A stretch of DNA of 19,148 bases from JBBRNH01 sp038247465 (GTDB lineage Bacteria; Bacteroidota; Bacteroidia; Cytophagales; Spirosomataceae). The position numbers and the translations under genes are program-made. The stretch lies in assembly GCA_038247465.1 (NCBI GenBank), contig JBBRUV010000043.1:1-19148 (forward strand). The letters run 5' to 3'. Shown one piece after another: positions 1 through 7,173 of the stretch; position 1 is the first letter of the stretch, and each line of letters begins with the position of its first letter. The notes beneath the pieces are model-generated. The model saw only the letters and a list, made by a program, of their open reading frames with translations, was not told where the DNA came from and made no database searches.

Positions 1-714
1 CAGAAGACACGGGTCAGATTAGTGATCGTAACGCCCCACCATCATTACCCCACCACCGTCACGCTCCGTGCCGACCGGCGGGTGCGGCTCCTGCAACTCG
101 CTGAACAATACGGCTTTGCGATTCTTGAAGACGACTACGACTATGATTTTCATTACCTCAGCCGACCCATTTTGCCATTGGCGAGTGCCGACCGGCGCGG
201 GATGGTGGTTTATGTGGGTTCGCTCACAAAATCGGTGGCTCCGGCGTTTCGGGTGGGCTACGTGGTGGCTCCCGTCGCGCTGATTGACGAACTGGCCCGG
301 CTCCGGCGCATTATTGACCGGCAGGGCGACCAAATGCTGGAGTTTGCCATCGGGCAGTTGTTTAAATCGGGCGACATGAGCCGCCATTTCCGCAAAGCCC
401 TTCGCACTTATCACGCCCGGCGCGACCATTTCTGCGATTTGCTTACCACCGAACTTGCCGATAGTGCGCAGTTTACTAAACCCGACGGTGGGCTGGCGGT
501 TTGGGCCACGTTTGACCCGGCTCTTGACATGGCCGACGTAGCCGAACGCGCAAGCCGGGCGGGGCTGTATCTGTCGGCTGGCTTGGTGCATAACCCGCCC
601 GGCCCACCCACCCACCGGACTGTACGCAACGGAACGCGGCTGGGGTTTGCGTCAAGTACAGAAAGTGAGTTAGAGCGGGCGGTGGCGGTGCTAAAGGCGG
701 TGGTGGCGGGGTGA
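1..714 (+). CDS. PLP-dependent aminotransferase domain of a MocR/PdxR-type regulator (5' partial)
   Basis: The frame is open from base 1, so the gene starts outside the window; the GTG at 22 is internal. About 237 residues of a fold-type I aminotransferase are visible. The opening VTPHHHYPTTVTL resembles the 'VTPSHQYP.G..M' motif of MocR regulators. EDDYDYDFHY holds the acidic residues that contact the PLP ring, and GSLTKS (Lys codon 229-231) is the expected Schiff-base lysine. The late motif GTRLGFAS is also typical. MocR proteins have an N-terminal GntR-type winged helix that binds DNA and use this domain as a PLP or amino-compound sensor; that helix would lie upstream and is not seen. A plain class I/II aminotransferase is the alternative. 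No partner gene can be judged from this side. Confidence 0.85.
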   Translation, partial: QKTRVRLVIVTPHHHYPTTVTLRADRRVRLLQLAEQYGFAILEDDYDYDFHYLSRPILPLASADRRGMVVYVGSLTKSVAPAFRVGYVVAPVALIDELARLRRIIDRQGDQMLEFAIGQLFKSGDMSRHFRKALRTYHARRDHFCDLLTTELADSAQFTKPDGGLAVWATFDPALDMADVAERASRAGLYLSAGLVHNPPGPPTHRTVRNGTRLGFASSTESELERAVAVLKAVVAG

Positions 715-755
715 GGTTTCCTGCTTAACTTGTCCATCATTATTACCGTTGCCCA

Positions 756-1406
756 ATGCCATTACACGAACTTGATTTTTTGCTGAGTATCGGCTATTTC
801 AGAATGCAGCAGGACGTGTTTACCTGCCGCTGTGTGCAATTCGAGGGGGCCATTTATCCCGTTTATTGGCTGCGAATTGTGCTGGAAGACGTGCATTTTG
901 GGCCAAAGCAGTCGCGGCTGTTTCGGATTAATGCCCAATATGGGGTATCGGTCAGGCGGTTCGTACTGACCGACGAAGTAGAAAGCCTGTTTGCCCGATA
1001 CCGAAACGGCATTGCTTTTGATACCTACGGAACCGTTGAAGCCTGTTTGCTGAACGGAGCCACCACCAGCCAATTTGATACCTACAGCGTTGAGGTTAGG
1101 GACGGGACCAAGCTGATTGCGGTCGGGATTTTTGATAATGCGGGGCAGAGCATTGCCGGTATCGTGAATTTTTATGATCCTGATTATCACCGCCAAAGTC
1201 TTGGCAAATACCTGATGTTGCTCAAAACGGAGTATGCCCGGCAGCGCGGCCTGACTTATTATTACCCCGGCTATATCGTTGGCAATTACCCTAAGTTCGA
1301 TTATAAACTCTTTACCTGCGAAGCGGCTACTGAGGTCTTCGATGAACCCTGTGTGCGGTGGCTGCCATTCTCGTGGGAAACCGTAAAAATGCTGGAAAAC
1401 GATTGA
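756..1406 (+). CDS. Arginyl/leucyl-tRNA--protein transferase-like protein (GNAT fold)
   Basis: This 216-residue protein resembles the short Bacteroidota relatives of ATE1/Bpt, enzymes that move an amino acid from aminoacyl-tRNA to a protein N-terminus and so mark it for degradation. The best signature is in the C-terminal half: IAGIVNFYDPDYHRQSLGKY, then YYYPGYIVGNYPKFDYK, matching the GNAT-like core (substrate-binding YxYxGYWV...Y.KMxYK in Bpt). The N-terminal half (FRMQQDVFTC, YPVYWLRI) corresponds to the ATE N-terminal region, but the usual cysteine cluster is reduced to a C-x-C, so the activity is uncertain. The start at 756 follows the previous gene by 41 nt on the same strand, and its end faces the DUF4143 ATPase 14 nt away. 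The family call is fairly sure; the biochemical role is inferred. Confidence 0.7.
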   Translation: MPLHELDFLLSIGYFRMQQDVFTCRCVQFEGAIYPVYWLRIVLEDVHFGPKQSRLFRINAQYGVSVRRFVLTDEVESLFARYRNGIAFDTYGTVEACLLNGATTSQFDTYSVEVRDGTKLIAVGIFDNAGQSIAGIVNFYDPDYHRQSLGKYLMLLKTEYARQRGLTYYYPGYIVGNYPKFDYKLFTCEAATEVFDEPCVRWLPFSWETVKMLEND

Positions 1407-1420
1407 TAGTGAGTGGGTTG

Positions 1421-2620
1421 TCAGAATAAATCTGGCACCTCGGCCCGCAGAAAATCTTGCCATAGAATCCCGCTATTTCCAATCAGCAGCACCTTGTCGG
1501 GGCTGGCTTTTCGCTGAAAGGCGGCCATACCGGGTGCGGCCTGGGTGCGTCCGCTCTTTATTTCGAGACCAATCACTTGCCGCCCCCGCCGGACAACAAA
1601 ATCAACTTCGTCGTTACCATCGCGCCAGTAAAACAAATCGATTTCGCCGAGCCGGGCCGACCGGCAGAGATGTACGCTAATCGCCGTTTCGACCCAACGG
1701 CCCCACTCAACCGGGTTGGCGCGGGTTTGGGCAAATGAGACTGACGCAAACACTGAAAACAACGCGCTGTTTTGCACCTGCCATTTCGGAATAGAGCCGC
1801 GCTGCCGGGCTTTATCAACCGCGTATTTGTTTAAACTCGTTAGCAGTCCCGCCGAATCGAGCAGTTGGGCATAGTGGGTGAGGGTGCTGGTATTGCCCGC
1901 GTCCTGCAACTGCCCAAGCAGTTTGGTGTAGGATAAAATCTGTCCCGAATAACTGCATCCTAACTCAAACAACTGCCGCAGGAGAGCCGGTTTGTCAACA
2001 CGGGTCAGCATCAGAATGTCTTTCGAGACGGTAGTTTCGATGAGGGCGTTCAGGATGTAGTCATGCCAACGGGCTTCGTCGTTGATGAGTGCAGCCGCGC
2101 CCGGATAGCCGCCAAACCAAACGTATTGGTCGGGTGAGAAACCAAAAGCGGTTTCCATTTCGGGTAGTGTCCAGTGCGTCAGTTGAGTAATCTCGAAGCG
2201 CCCGGCCAATGATTCGGTTAGCCCCTGCTGGAGCAATAACCGCGACGAACCGAGTAAAATGACTTTTAGCGACAGGCCTGCAAACGTGTCTTTATCCCAT
2301 TCGGCTTTCACGACTTCGGCCCAATTCTGAATTTTTTGAATTTCATCAATTACCAGCAACCCGTCGGTTGCGCCCGTGCTTTGAAGCAGAAACCGGGCCG
2401 TTTCCCATTGCTGCCCGACCCACGCCCTGTTGGCGGCTCCAACGCCATCGGCTGATACATAATGGGTTGGTAGCGTAATCTGTTTTACCAACTGCCCAAC
2501 CAGTGTAGTCTTGCCAATTTGCCGGGGGCCCATAACTACCTGGATAAACCGGCGCGGTTCGGCCAAACGATTCAGCAAAACGGGAAGTTCTTTTCTTGAA
2601 AACATGATTTTACGCAGCAT
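1421..2620 (-). CDS. AAA ATPase with DUF4143 domain
   Basis: This is a 399-residue protein of the large DUF4143 ATPase family, usually of unknown cellular role and common as accessory genes. Walker A is GPRQIGKTT (residues 31-39) and Walker B is GLLVIDE (about 87-93). A sensor-like stretch, VILLGSSRLLL, follows near residue 125. The C-terminal third carries NDEVDFVV...GLEIKSG, the restriction-endonuclease-like (PD-(D/E)xK-type) core found in DUF4143 proteins. The first Met (2618-2620) gives MLRKIMFS; the second (2603-2605) gives MFSRKEL, which fits family N-termini equally well, so the start is uncertain by five codons. No Shine-Dalgarno is evident. Upstream is an AT-rich region and the divergent receptor gene. 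The length is complete for the family. Confidence 0.88.
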   Translation of the reverse strand: MLRKIMFSRKELPVLLNRLAEPRRFIQVVMGPRQIGKTTLVGQLVKQITLPTHYVSADGVGAANRAWVGQQWETARFLLQSTGATDGLLVIDEIQKIQNWAEVVKAEWDKDTFAGLSLKVILLGSSRLLLQQGLTESLAGRFEITQLTHWTLPEMETAFGFSPDQYVWFGGYPGAAALINDEARWHDYILNALIETTVSKDILMLTRVDKPALLRQLFELGCSYSGQILSYTKLLGQLQDAGNTSTLTHYAQLLDSAGLLTSLNKYAVDKARQRGSIPKWQVQNSALFSVFASVSFAQTRANPVEWGRWVETAISVHLCRSARLGEIDLFYWRDGNDEVDFVVRRGRQVIGLEIKSGRTQAAPGMAAFQRKASPDKVLLIGNSGILWQDFLRAEVPDLF

Positions 2621-2739
2621 GTTGAGTAAAAATACGAGACGTACTGCGTAAAATAAAATATTTAATGTAATTATCTGATTACCAAATATTTATAGAAATG
2701 AACACGTATTTATAACCAACTGACAAACTGCTTTCTGGA
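2621..2739. other. AT-rich divergent intergenic region
   Basis: This stretch between the divergent ATPase and receptor genes is clearly more AT-rich than the flanking coding DNA. It contains TATTTATA twice in direct orientation, at 2687-2694 and 2707-2714, exactly 20 bp apart. A weak minus-strand -7-like box (AATATTTG, 2683-2690) could serve the ATPase gene. No small gene is apparent. Confidence 0.5.
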
Positions 2740-2808
2740 CTCAAATCACAATTTGAGCCGACTCAACTTTATTTTAAGGCGCGGGCCTCAATGCCGGGCC
2801 GGACCTTT
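2740..2808 (+). promoter_or_regulatory. Operator/promoter module, copy 1 (CTCAA-N8-TTGAG-N4-CTCAA)
   Basis: There are three half-sites: CTCAA at 2740-2744, TTGAG at 2753-2757 and CTCAA at 2762-2766. The last two form the near-palindrome TTGAGCCGACTCAA, and the first and third are direct repeats (GACTCAA) 22 bp apart. CTT, a T-rich run and later ACCTTT (2803-2808) follow, 51 nt before the receptor ATG. The same layout recurs at 7056-7125, which makes a regulatory role likely. The ACCTTT resembles the TTT part of the Bacteroidota -7 box TAnnTTTG. The cognate factor is not identified. Confidence 0.6.
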
Positions 2809-2853
2809 AAGCCATCAATCAACCGCAAAACGCCGAATCGTCGGCCCAACGCA

Positions 2854-5352
2854 ATGGCTCGTTTCGTTACCACTCTTTTCCTGTTTCTGGCCGCGCTTGC
2901 TGCTTCGGCACAAACCATCACCGGCACCGTTCGAGATGCTACCAATCAGCCCGCGTCGTTTGCGGTAGTTAAACTGCTTCGTTCGGCTGACTCTACACTC
3001 GTGAAAGGCACCGTTGCTACCGAAACCGGACAATACAGCCTTGCCAATATACCAGATGGAAATTACCGTGTTCAGGTATCGCTCGTGGGTATGAGCAACG
3101 TCAGCAGCCCTGTCATCACAGTGCGGGGCGGGCAGTCGCTCGTGTTAGAAACGCTGACACTCCGGGCTGCCGAGCAAACGCTGACTGCCGTTACGGTGCG
3201 GGCGCAGAAGCAACTCATCGAGCAGCAGGTTGACAAAACCGTGCTGAACGTAGCCGCCGATGCGACGGCGCAGGGCAAAACAGCCTATGAACTCCTGCAG
3301 CAGGCTCCCGGCGTGGTGATTGACCCGAACGATAACGTCCGTATGGCGGGCAAACAGGGCGTGAATGTGTTTATTGACGGCAAACCAACTAACCTCTCGG
3401 CGGCTGATTTGGCAAACTTGCTCCGGGCCACCCCCGCTGCCAACATCGACAAAGTGGAGTTGATTACCAACCCATCGGCGCGGTATGACGCGCAGGGCGG
3501 AGCCGGGATTATTAACATCCGGTTTCGGCGTGATAAGAGCCTGGGCCTCAACGGAAACGCATCGGGTGGTTACGGCCAAAGCGACCACCACCGGGCCAAC
3601 GCAGCCGTTGATTTGAACTACCGCGCCAAACGCCTGAACCTCTACGGGAACATATCAGGCAGTGATAACTTTCAGACTACCAACATGTTGCTGGATCGGT
3701 CATTTCACCCCTCTCCTGTTTTAGGAGAGGGGCAGGGGGTGAGGTCTGGCTCGCGGTTTCTGCAACGTGGCTACGACTCCGACGGAACGCGGGCCATTGT
3801 CTATAAAACTGGTGTTGATTATTTTATTGGATCGCGCCAAACGCTGGGCCTGATTGTGTCGGGCAATACATCGGCTAACCAGTTTGGCACCTACACCACA
3901 ACGAACATTATCAACGGCCAGAATCGGGTTGATTCAAGTATCGTGAACCGGGTGGAGAACCCAAGCCGAAACAACCGCATCAACGCGGCCCTCAACTACC
4001 GATATGCCGATACAACGGGTCTGGAAATCAATGCCGATGCCGATTTTACGCGCTTCGGTACCACCTCACCCAATACCATCACGAGCGATTACGTCGGTGC
4101 TGCCGGGCAACCGCTGTTTACCCGGCTGCACCGCTTCGATGCCAACACGAATATTACCATTGCCACCATCAAGGGCGATTTGGTGAAGCAGTGGAAGGCC
4201 AAACAACCGGCCAACGCTTCGCTGAAATTGGAAACGGGGTTCAAACATACCGACGTTGCCACCGACAATGATTTGCTGGCGTTTACTGGTGCAGGTTCGG
4301 ACGAACGCACCGACGTGTCGCGGACGAACCGATTCACCTACCGCGAAATTGTCAGTGCAGCCTACGCATCGCTGAATCGGTCGGCGGGTAAGTGGTCGGT
4401 GCAGGGCGGGCTGCGGGCCGAACACTCGGCGGTGCGAGGTCGTTCTACTGATCTGTTGAATAGCAGGGTTTCAAAGCCCGATACCTCCTACCTGAACCTG
4501 TTTCCAACGGCGTTTGTGCAGTATCGGGCAACCGAAAATAGTCAGTTTTCGGTGAACTATGGGCGACGGATTGGACGGCCCAACTACCAGGATTTGAACC
4601 CGTTCATCTACCAGATTGACCCCTACACCAGTCAGCGCGGCAACCCCTACCTGCGCCCCACCTACACCCACAACGTAGAGATGAGCTACACTTACAAATG
4701 GGCTACCACCCTGAAAGTAGCTTACAGCCGCACCAACGATTTCTCGACCGACGTGATTCAGCAAAACGGCTTCACCGCCTACCAGACCGTAGCGAACGTG
4801 GGCCGACTCGATGCACTGAACGTTTCCATCAGTTCGCCCTACCAGTTCACAAAGTGGTGGAACATGTATGCCTACGCCGGGGCCACCTTGAACCGGTTTG
4901 TGGGGCAGTTTTCGCCAACACAGTCCTTTAATCAGTGCGCGTTTGCGTTCGAGGGGTACATGCAGCAATCGTTTACGCTCTCGAAATTGTGGTCGGCACA
5001 GGCATCGGGTTTCTGGAGTGCGCCCACCACGCAGACCGTTTACCGCATTGGCGGGTTAGGCGCGCTGAATTTGAGCGTGCAGAAGAAAGTGATTCAGGAG
5101 CGCGGGAAAATCACGGTCGGTATCGACGACGTGCTGAATACCATGCGCTGGAAGTGGTCCGACACTCGGCAATCGGCTGATTTCGGGGATGATTTGGCAA
5201 CCCGGCAGCAATTTACCATCGACCGCAAGTGGGAAAGCCGCCGGGTGAGTCTCCGGTTCAGCTACCGATTTGGCAGCAACGACGTGAAATCGGCACGGGA
5301 GCGCGAAACAGGACAGGATGCCGGGCGGATTAAGACGAAAGGGAATTTGTAA
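2854..5352 (+). CDS. TonB-dependent-receptor-like outer-membrane beta-barrel protein
   Basis: This is an 832-residue outer-membrane protein of the Bacteroidota 'outer membrane beta-barrel family' with a carboxypeptidase-regulatory-like N-terminus. The start was set at the ATG at 2854 because it opens a signal peptide (MARFVTTLFLFLAALAASA, cleavage before QTITG); the ATG at 2791 would add 21 polar residues in front of it. The regulatory-like domain spans about residues 20-105. The plug follows to about 235: VDKTVLNV, YELLQQAPGV, VFIDGKPT and VELITNPSARYDAQGGAGIINI. The rest is aromatic-rich beta-barrel, ending SLRFSYRFG plus a short hydrophilic tail. Residues about 285-297 (HPSPVLGEGQGVR) come from an in-frame hairpin repeat absent from the expected family pattern. 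The substrate is unknown. No DUF4249 or SusD-like partner is adjacent. A control module lies upstream. Confidence 0.9.
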   Translation: MARFVTTLFLFLAALAASAQTITGTVRDATNQPASFAVVKLLRSADSTLVKGTVATETGQYSLANIPDGNYRVQVSLVGMSNVSSPVITVRGGQSLVLETLTLRAAEQTLTAVTVRAQKQLIEQQVDKTVLNVAADATAQGKTAYELLQQAPGVVIDPNDNVRMAGKQGVNVFIDGKPTNLSAADLANLLRATPAANIDKVELITNPSARYDAQGGAGIINIRFRRDKSLGLNGNASGGYGQSDHHRANAAVDLNYRAKRLNLYGNISGSDNFQTTNMLLDRSFHPSPVLGEGQGVRSGSRFLQRGYDSDGTRAIVYKTGVDYFIGSRQTLGLIVSGNTSANQFGTYTTTNIINGQNRVDSSIVNRVENPSRNNRINAALNYRYADTTGLEINADADFTRFGTTSPNTITSDYVGAAGQPLFTRLHRFDANTNITIATIKGDLVKQWKAKQPANASLKLETGFKHTDVATDNDLLAFTGAGSDERTDVSRTNRFTYREIVSAAYASLNRSAGKWSVQGGLRAEHSAVRGRSTDLLNSRVSKPDTSYLNLFPTAFVQYRATENSQFSVNYGRRIGRPNYQDLNPFIYQIDPYTSQRGNPYLRPTYTHNVEMSYTYKWATTLKVAYSRTNDFSTDVIQQNGFTAYQTVANVGRLDALNVSISSPYQFTKWWNMYAYAGATLNRFVGQFSPTQSFNQCAFAFEGYMQQSFTLSKLWSAQASGFWSAPTTQTVYRIGGLGALNLSVQKKVIQERGKITVGIDDVLNTMRWKWSDTRQSADFGDDLATRQQFTIDRKWESRRVSLRFSYRFGSNDVKSARERETGQDAGRIKTKGNL
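3706..3744 (+). repeat. In-frame palindromic repeat inside the receptor gene
   Basis: There is a 10-bp perfect stem, CCCCTCTCCT (3708-3717) with AGGAGAGGGG (3723-3732), a GTTTT loop, and then CAGGGGGTGAGG. It reads through in frame as HPSPVLGEGQGVR between barrel strands. From memory, CCCC/GGGG hairpins with an adjoining GGGGGTGAG block are dispersed repeats in GC-rich Bacteroidota and other phyla; this was not checked here. A related sequence lies at 13711-13767. Confidence 0.75.
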
Positions 5353-5362
5353 CCCGCACGTA

Positions 5363-5424
5363 GAGACGCAAAATATTGCGTCTCCTGACCGGATGGCTTT
5401 GCTAACGCATAAGAGAGAGACGCA
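5363..5424. repeat. GAGACGC palindromic repeat, one perfect hairpin plus a partial copy
   Basis: GAGACGCAA (5363-5371) and TTGCGTCTC (5376-5384) form a 9-bp perfect stem with an AATA loop, starting 11 nt after the receptor stop codon. A third heptamer, GAGACGC, is at 5417-5423. The core matches a dispersed palindrome I recall from Bacteroidota and cyanobacterial genomes. There is no following T-run, so it is not a classical intrinsic terminator, though it could still stabilise the 3' end of the receptor mRNA. Confidence 0.7.
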
Positions 5425-5431
5425 CAATGTC

Positions 5432-5602
5432 TTTACGGCCTACATTCTGCCGGGCCGTTCATACACGGTCGCTCTCAAAGTCGGCACCGTTTTATCGCAA
5501 GTGAATCAGCAGGAGATCAACGCCAACATGCGCGGGCAGGAAGCACCCGGAAAACCGTTTCTGGTGGTGAAGGCCGACGACGCTGGCAAAACGTTTAAGT
5601 TG
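5432..5602 (+). pseudogene. Fragment of a paralogue of the 7174-7821 secreted family
   Basis: Translation of this stretch aligns over its whole length, with one gap, to the second repeat of the protein at 7174-7821. Shared positions include the central VGT, and GKPFLVVKADDAGKTF against GKPFLTVKAEDAGQAF. It has no signal peptide and no first half. Its left edge sits 8 nt after the last GAGACGC repeat copy, and at the right the frame runs on into unrelated sequence up to 5754. It is therefore a remnant of a deleted or rearranged gene, not a functional CDS. The rest of the gap (5603-5751) shows no recognisable coding content and serves as the leader of the next gene. Confidence 0.65.
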
Positions 5603-5751
5603 GTTCAATGGCGAGGTGGGGTGTTTGGCTTTCGGTTTCCCATCTGTCCCAAATGCCGGCCAAGCGTCCCAACCCGTTCTAAACGCCCCATTTTCTGGCG
5701 GAAGTTGCAGCAGGAGCCTACTTTTGAGCCAGTCAAAAACCGAAAGAAATC

Positions 5752-7044
5752 ATGAGAAAGTCCCTGCTGCTTCTGTTCCTCTACTTCGCTGTGGCCATCA
5801 CCGCAATAGCTCAGGAAACAACTACTTACCTGCAAAACCACCACAGCGTGTTTACGCCCGCCGAACCGGATAGCTACGCGCTGTTCGATTCGGCTTTTTA
5901 CACGAATGACGTATTCCTGCTGGGCGAAAATCACGGCTACGCAGTTCCCCAAACCCTTGATCTGGCCTTGGTCAAACACCTCAATCAGCGCGTCGGGTTG
6001 CGGTATTATCTGGCTGAGATGGACATGGCCCAGGCCGAATTGGTGAACCAATACTTAACAACTGGCCAGCAAACGCACCTTGATTCACTGTTTCGGGGGT
6101 TTCTGGCCCAAACAATGGCCGGTACGTCACAGTGGGGAAATCAGCCGTTTTACGACAAAATCGTGGCCATTCGCGCCTACAACCAAACCCGCCCCGATTC
6201 GCTGCGCATTCGGTTTCTGGGTGTAGATTGGTTTCAGCGCGGGGGCAGCATGGCCGTTGATTGGCTCCGGCAAACGGTGCAGCAACGCCTGTCTGCTACG
6301 GTAACGGTGGGCAATCCTGTGTTAGACAGCCTGCGGTTACTGATGCAACAGCCTGCCGTAACGTTGTTTAAACTATTACCGTTTGCCAAACGAATTAATG
6401 CTGATTATCAGGATAGTCCCGCAGATTATGCAGCCTTATTGGATAATCAGCTAATACCTTTCCGGCAGCTATTCGAGATGCTACCCTACTCCGGGCAGGG
6501 CCTCACCCGCGACGATGTGGCCGCCCGCCAGACGCAGTTTCTGACCACCGAACGGCACCTGCAACACGAAAAACTCTACGGACTTTGGGGCTACACCCAC
6601 GTGATGCAGGCCGGGATCAACAAAAGCCCAACCGTTTCGGGATTGTTGGCAAAAGCTGGTCGGCGAGTGGTGACGATGCCCATTATGACCAAAGACAGCC
6701 GGATGCTGCTTCACCGCGATTATGTACCGTTTATGTTCCGAAAGAAGAGCGAGATGTTTGTTGAGATGGCGTATGTAGATGCCGACGGACGGATTTTTGG
6801 CGTGGATGGTTTTAGTGAGTTAGAACCTGTTACTGCGGCTAACCAAACCACGCTCATCAAACTCGATGCGCCCGGCTCGCCCTACCGCAGCAAACTGACA
6901 CTGGTAAAAATCGGTGGCATGACCGGCACCAAAATCGCGCCCGACGACACCGAACATACCGTTACGACCGATTATTTCCAGTACGTGTTTGTCATTCGCA
7001 ATTCACCCGCCGTTTCGTTATGGTCGGCTACGCCTAAAAATTGA
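5752..7044 (+). CDS. Secreted erythromycin-esterase/ChaN-like (GENHG) superfamily protein
   Basis: This is a 430-residue exported protein. Residues 1-20 (MRKSLLLLFLYFAVAITAIA) are a clear Sec signal peptide without a lipobox. VFLLGENHGY (about 54-63) places a Glu and a His as in the EreA/EreB and ChaN-like folds, and YYLAEMDMAQAELVNQYLTTG matches the following helix of that superfamily (ALEADW...VN.Y...G in Ere proteins). A later segment, LYGLWGYTHVMQAG, corresponds to the second conserved His region. EreA-type enzymes have GEATHG, one residue longer between Glu and His, so this belongs to a divergent branch and antibiotic esterase activity should not be assumed. It stands alone between remnants of a secreted family. 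The start is supported by the signal peptide and an AG-rich run, CGAAAGAAAT, just upstream. Confidence 0.7.
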   Translation: MRKSLLLLFLYFAVAITAIAQETTTYLQNHHSVFTPAEPDSYALFDSAFYTNDVFLLGENHGYAVPQTLDLALVKHLNQRVGLRYYLAEMDMAQAELVNQYLTTGQQTHLDSLFRGFLAQTMAGTSQWGNQPFYDKIVAIRAYNQTRPDSLRIRFLGVDWFQRGGSMAVDWLRQTVQQRLSATVTVGNPVLDSLRLLMQQPAVTLFKLLPFAKRINADYQDSPADYAALLDNQLIPFRQLFEMLPYSGQGLTRDDVAARQTQFLTTERHLQHEKLYGLWGYTHVMQAGINKSPTVSGLLAKAGRRVVTMPIMTKDSRMLLHRDYVPFMFRKKSEMFVEMAYVDADGRIFGVDGFSELEPVTAANQTTLIKLDAPGSPYRSKLTLVKIGGMTGTKIAPDDTEHTVTTDYFQYVFVIRNSPAVSLWSATPKN

Positions 7045-7055
7045 GTTTGTGTTGG

Positions 7056-7126
7056 CTCAATATACGATTTGAGCCGTCTCAACTTCTTTTTGGGGCGAAA
7101 CAAGCCTGGTTCGACCGTCACCTTTG
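7056..7126 (+). promoter_or_regulatory. Operator/promoter module, copy 2 (CTCAA-N8-TTGAG-N4-CTCAA)
   Basis: CTCAA lies at 7056-7060, TTGAG at 7069-7073 and CTCAA at 7078-7082, with the same 8- and 4-base spacers as at 2740-2766. CTT and a T-run follow, and ACCTTT(G) starts 42 bp after the third half-site (41 bp in the first copy). The two copies are identical through TTGAGCCG and CTCAACTT, whereas the spacers differ. This is the pattern expected of a conserved binding site, not of a recent duplication. Confidence 0.6.
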
Positions 7127-7127
7127 C

Positions 7128-7152
7128 AGCAGTTAAACAAAAACAAACTGCT
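7128..7152 (+). other. Leader hairpin before the unknown secreted protein
   Basis: AGCAGTT (7128-7134) and AACTGCT (7146-7152) can pair with an 11-base A-rich loop. It would lie at the very 5' end of a transcript starting shortly after the ACCTTTG box. It may be an mRNA-stabilising leader structure, but function is not shown by sequence alone. Confidence 0.35.
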
Positions 7153-7173
7153 ACGGCAAAACCGAAAAATTAA

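Noticed and set aside
2791..2853. ATG at 2791 as start of the receptor gene
   Set aside because: It would add 21 polar residues before a clear signal peptide and would place the start ahead of the ACCTTT promoter box.
4471..4968. Long antisense reading frames within the receptor and other genes (for example also 762-1463 and 8392-8880, minus)
   Set aside because: They lie fully opposite well-supported genes, show no domain pattern or signal, and are expected shadows in GC-rich coding DNA.
5724..5739. Possible third copy of the control module (TTGAGCC-AGTCAA) before the GENHG gene
   Set aside because: Only one half-site matches, the spacing is one base short, the first CTCAA and CTT are missing, and it lies only 12-28 nt before the ATG.
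5318..5755. A 145-residue gene after the receptor
   Set aside because: It begins inside the receptor gene, crosses a palindromic repeat, has no signal peptide and overlaps the start of the next gene; only the middle part is a recognisable paralogue fragment.
5752..7044. Macrolide resistance esterase
   Set aside because: The motif is GENHG, not GEATHG, and the protein is secreted and divergent; only superfamily membership is supported.
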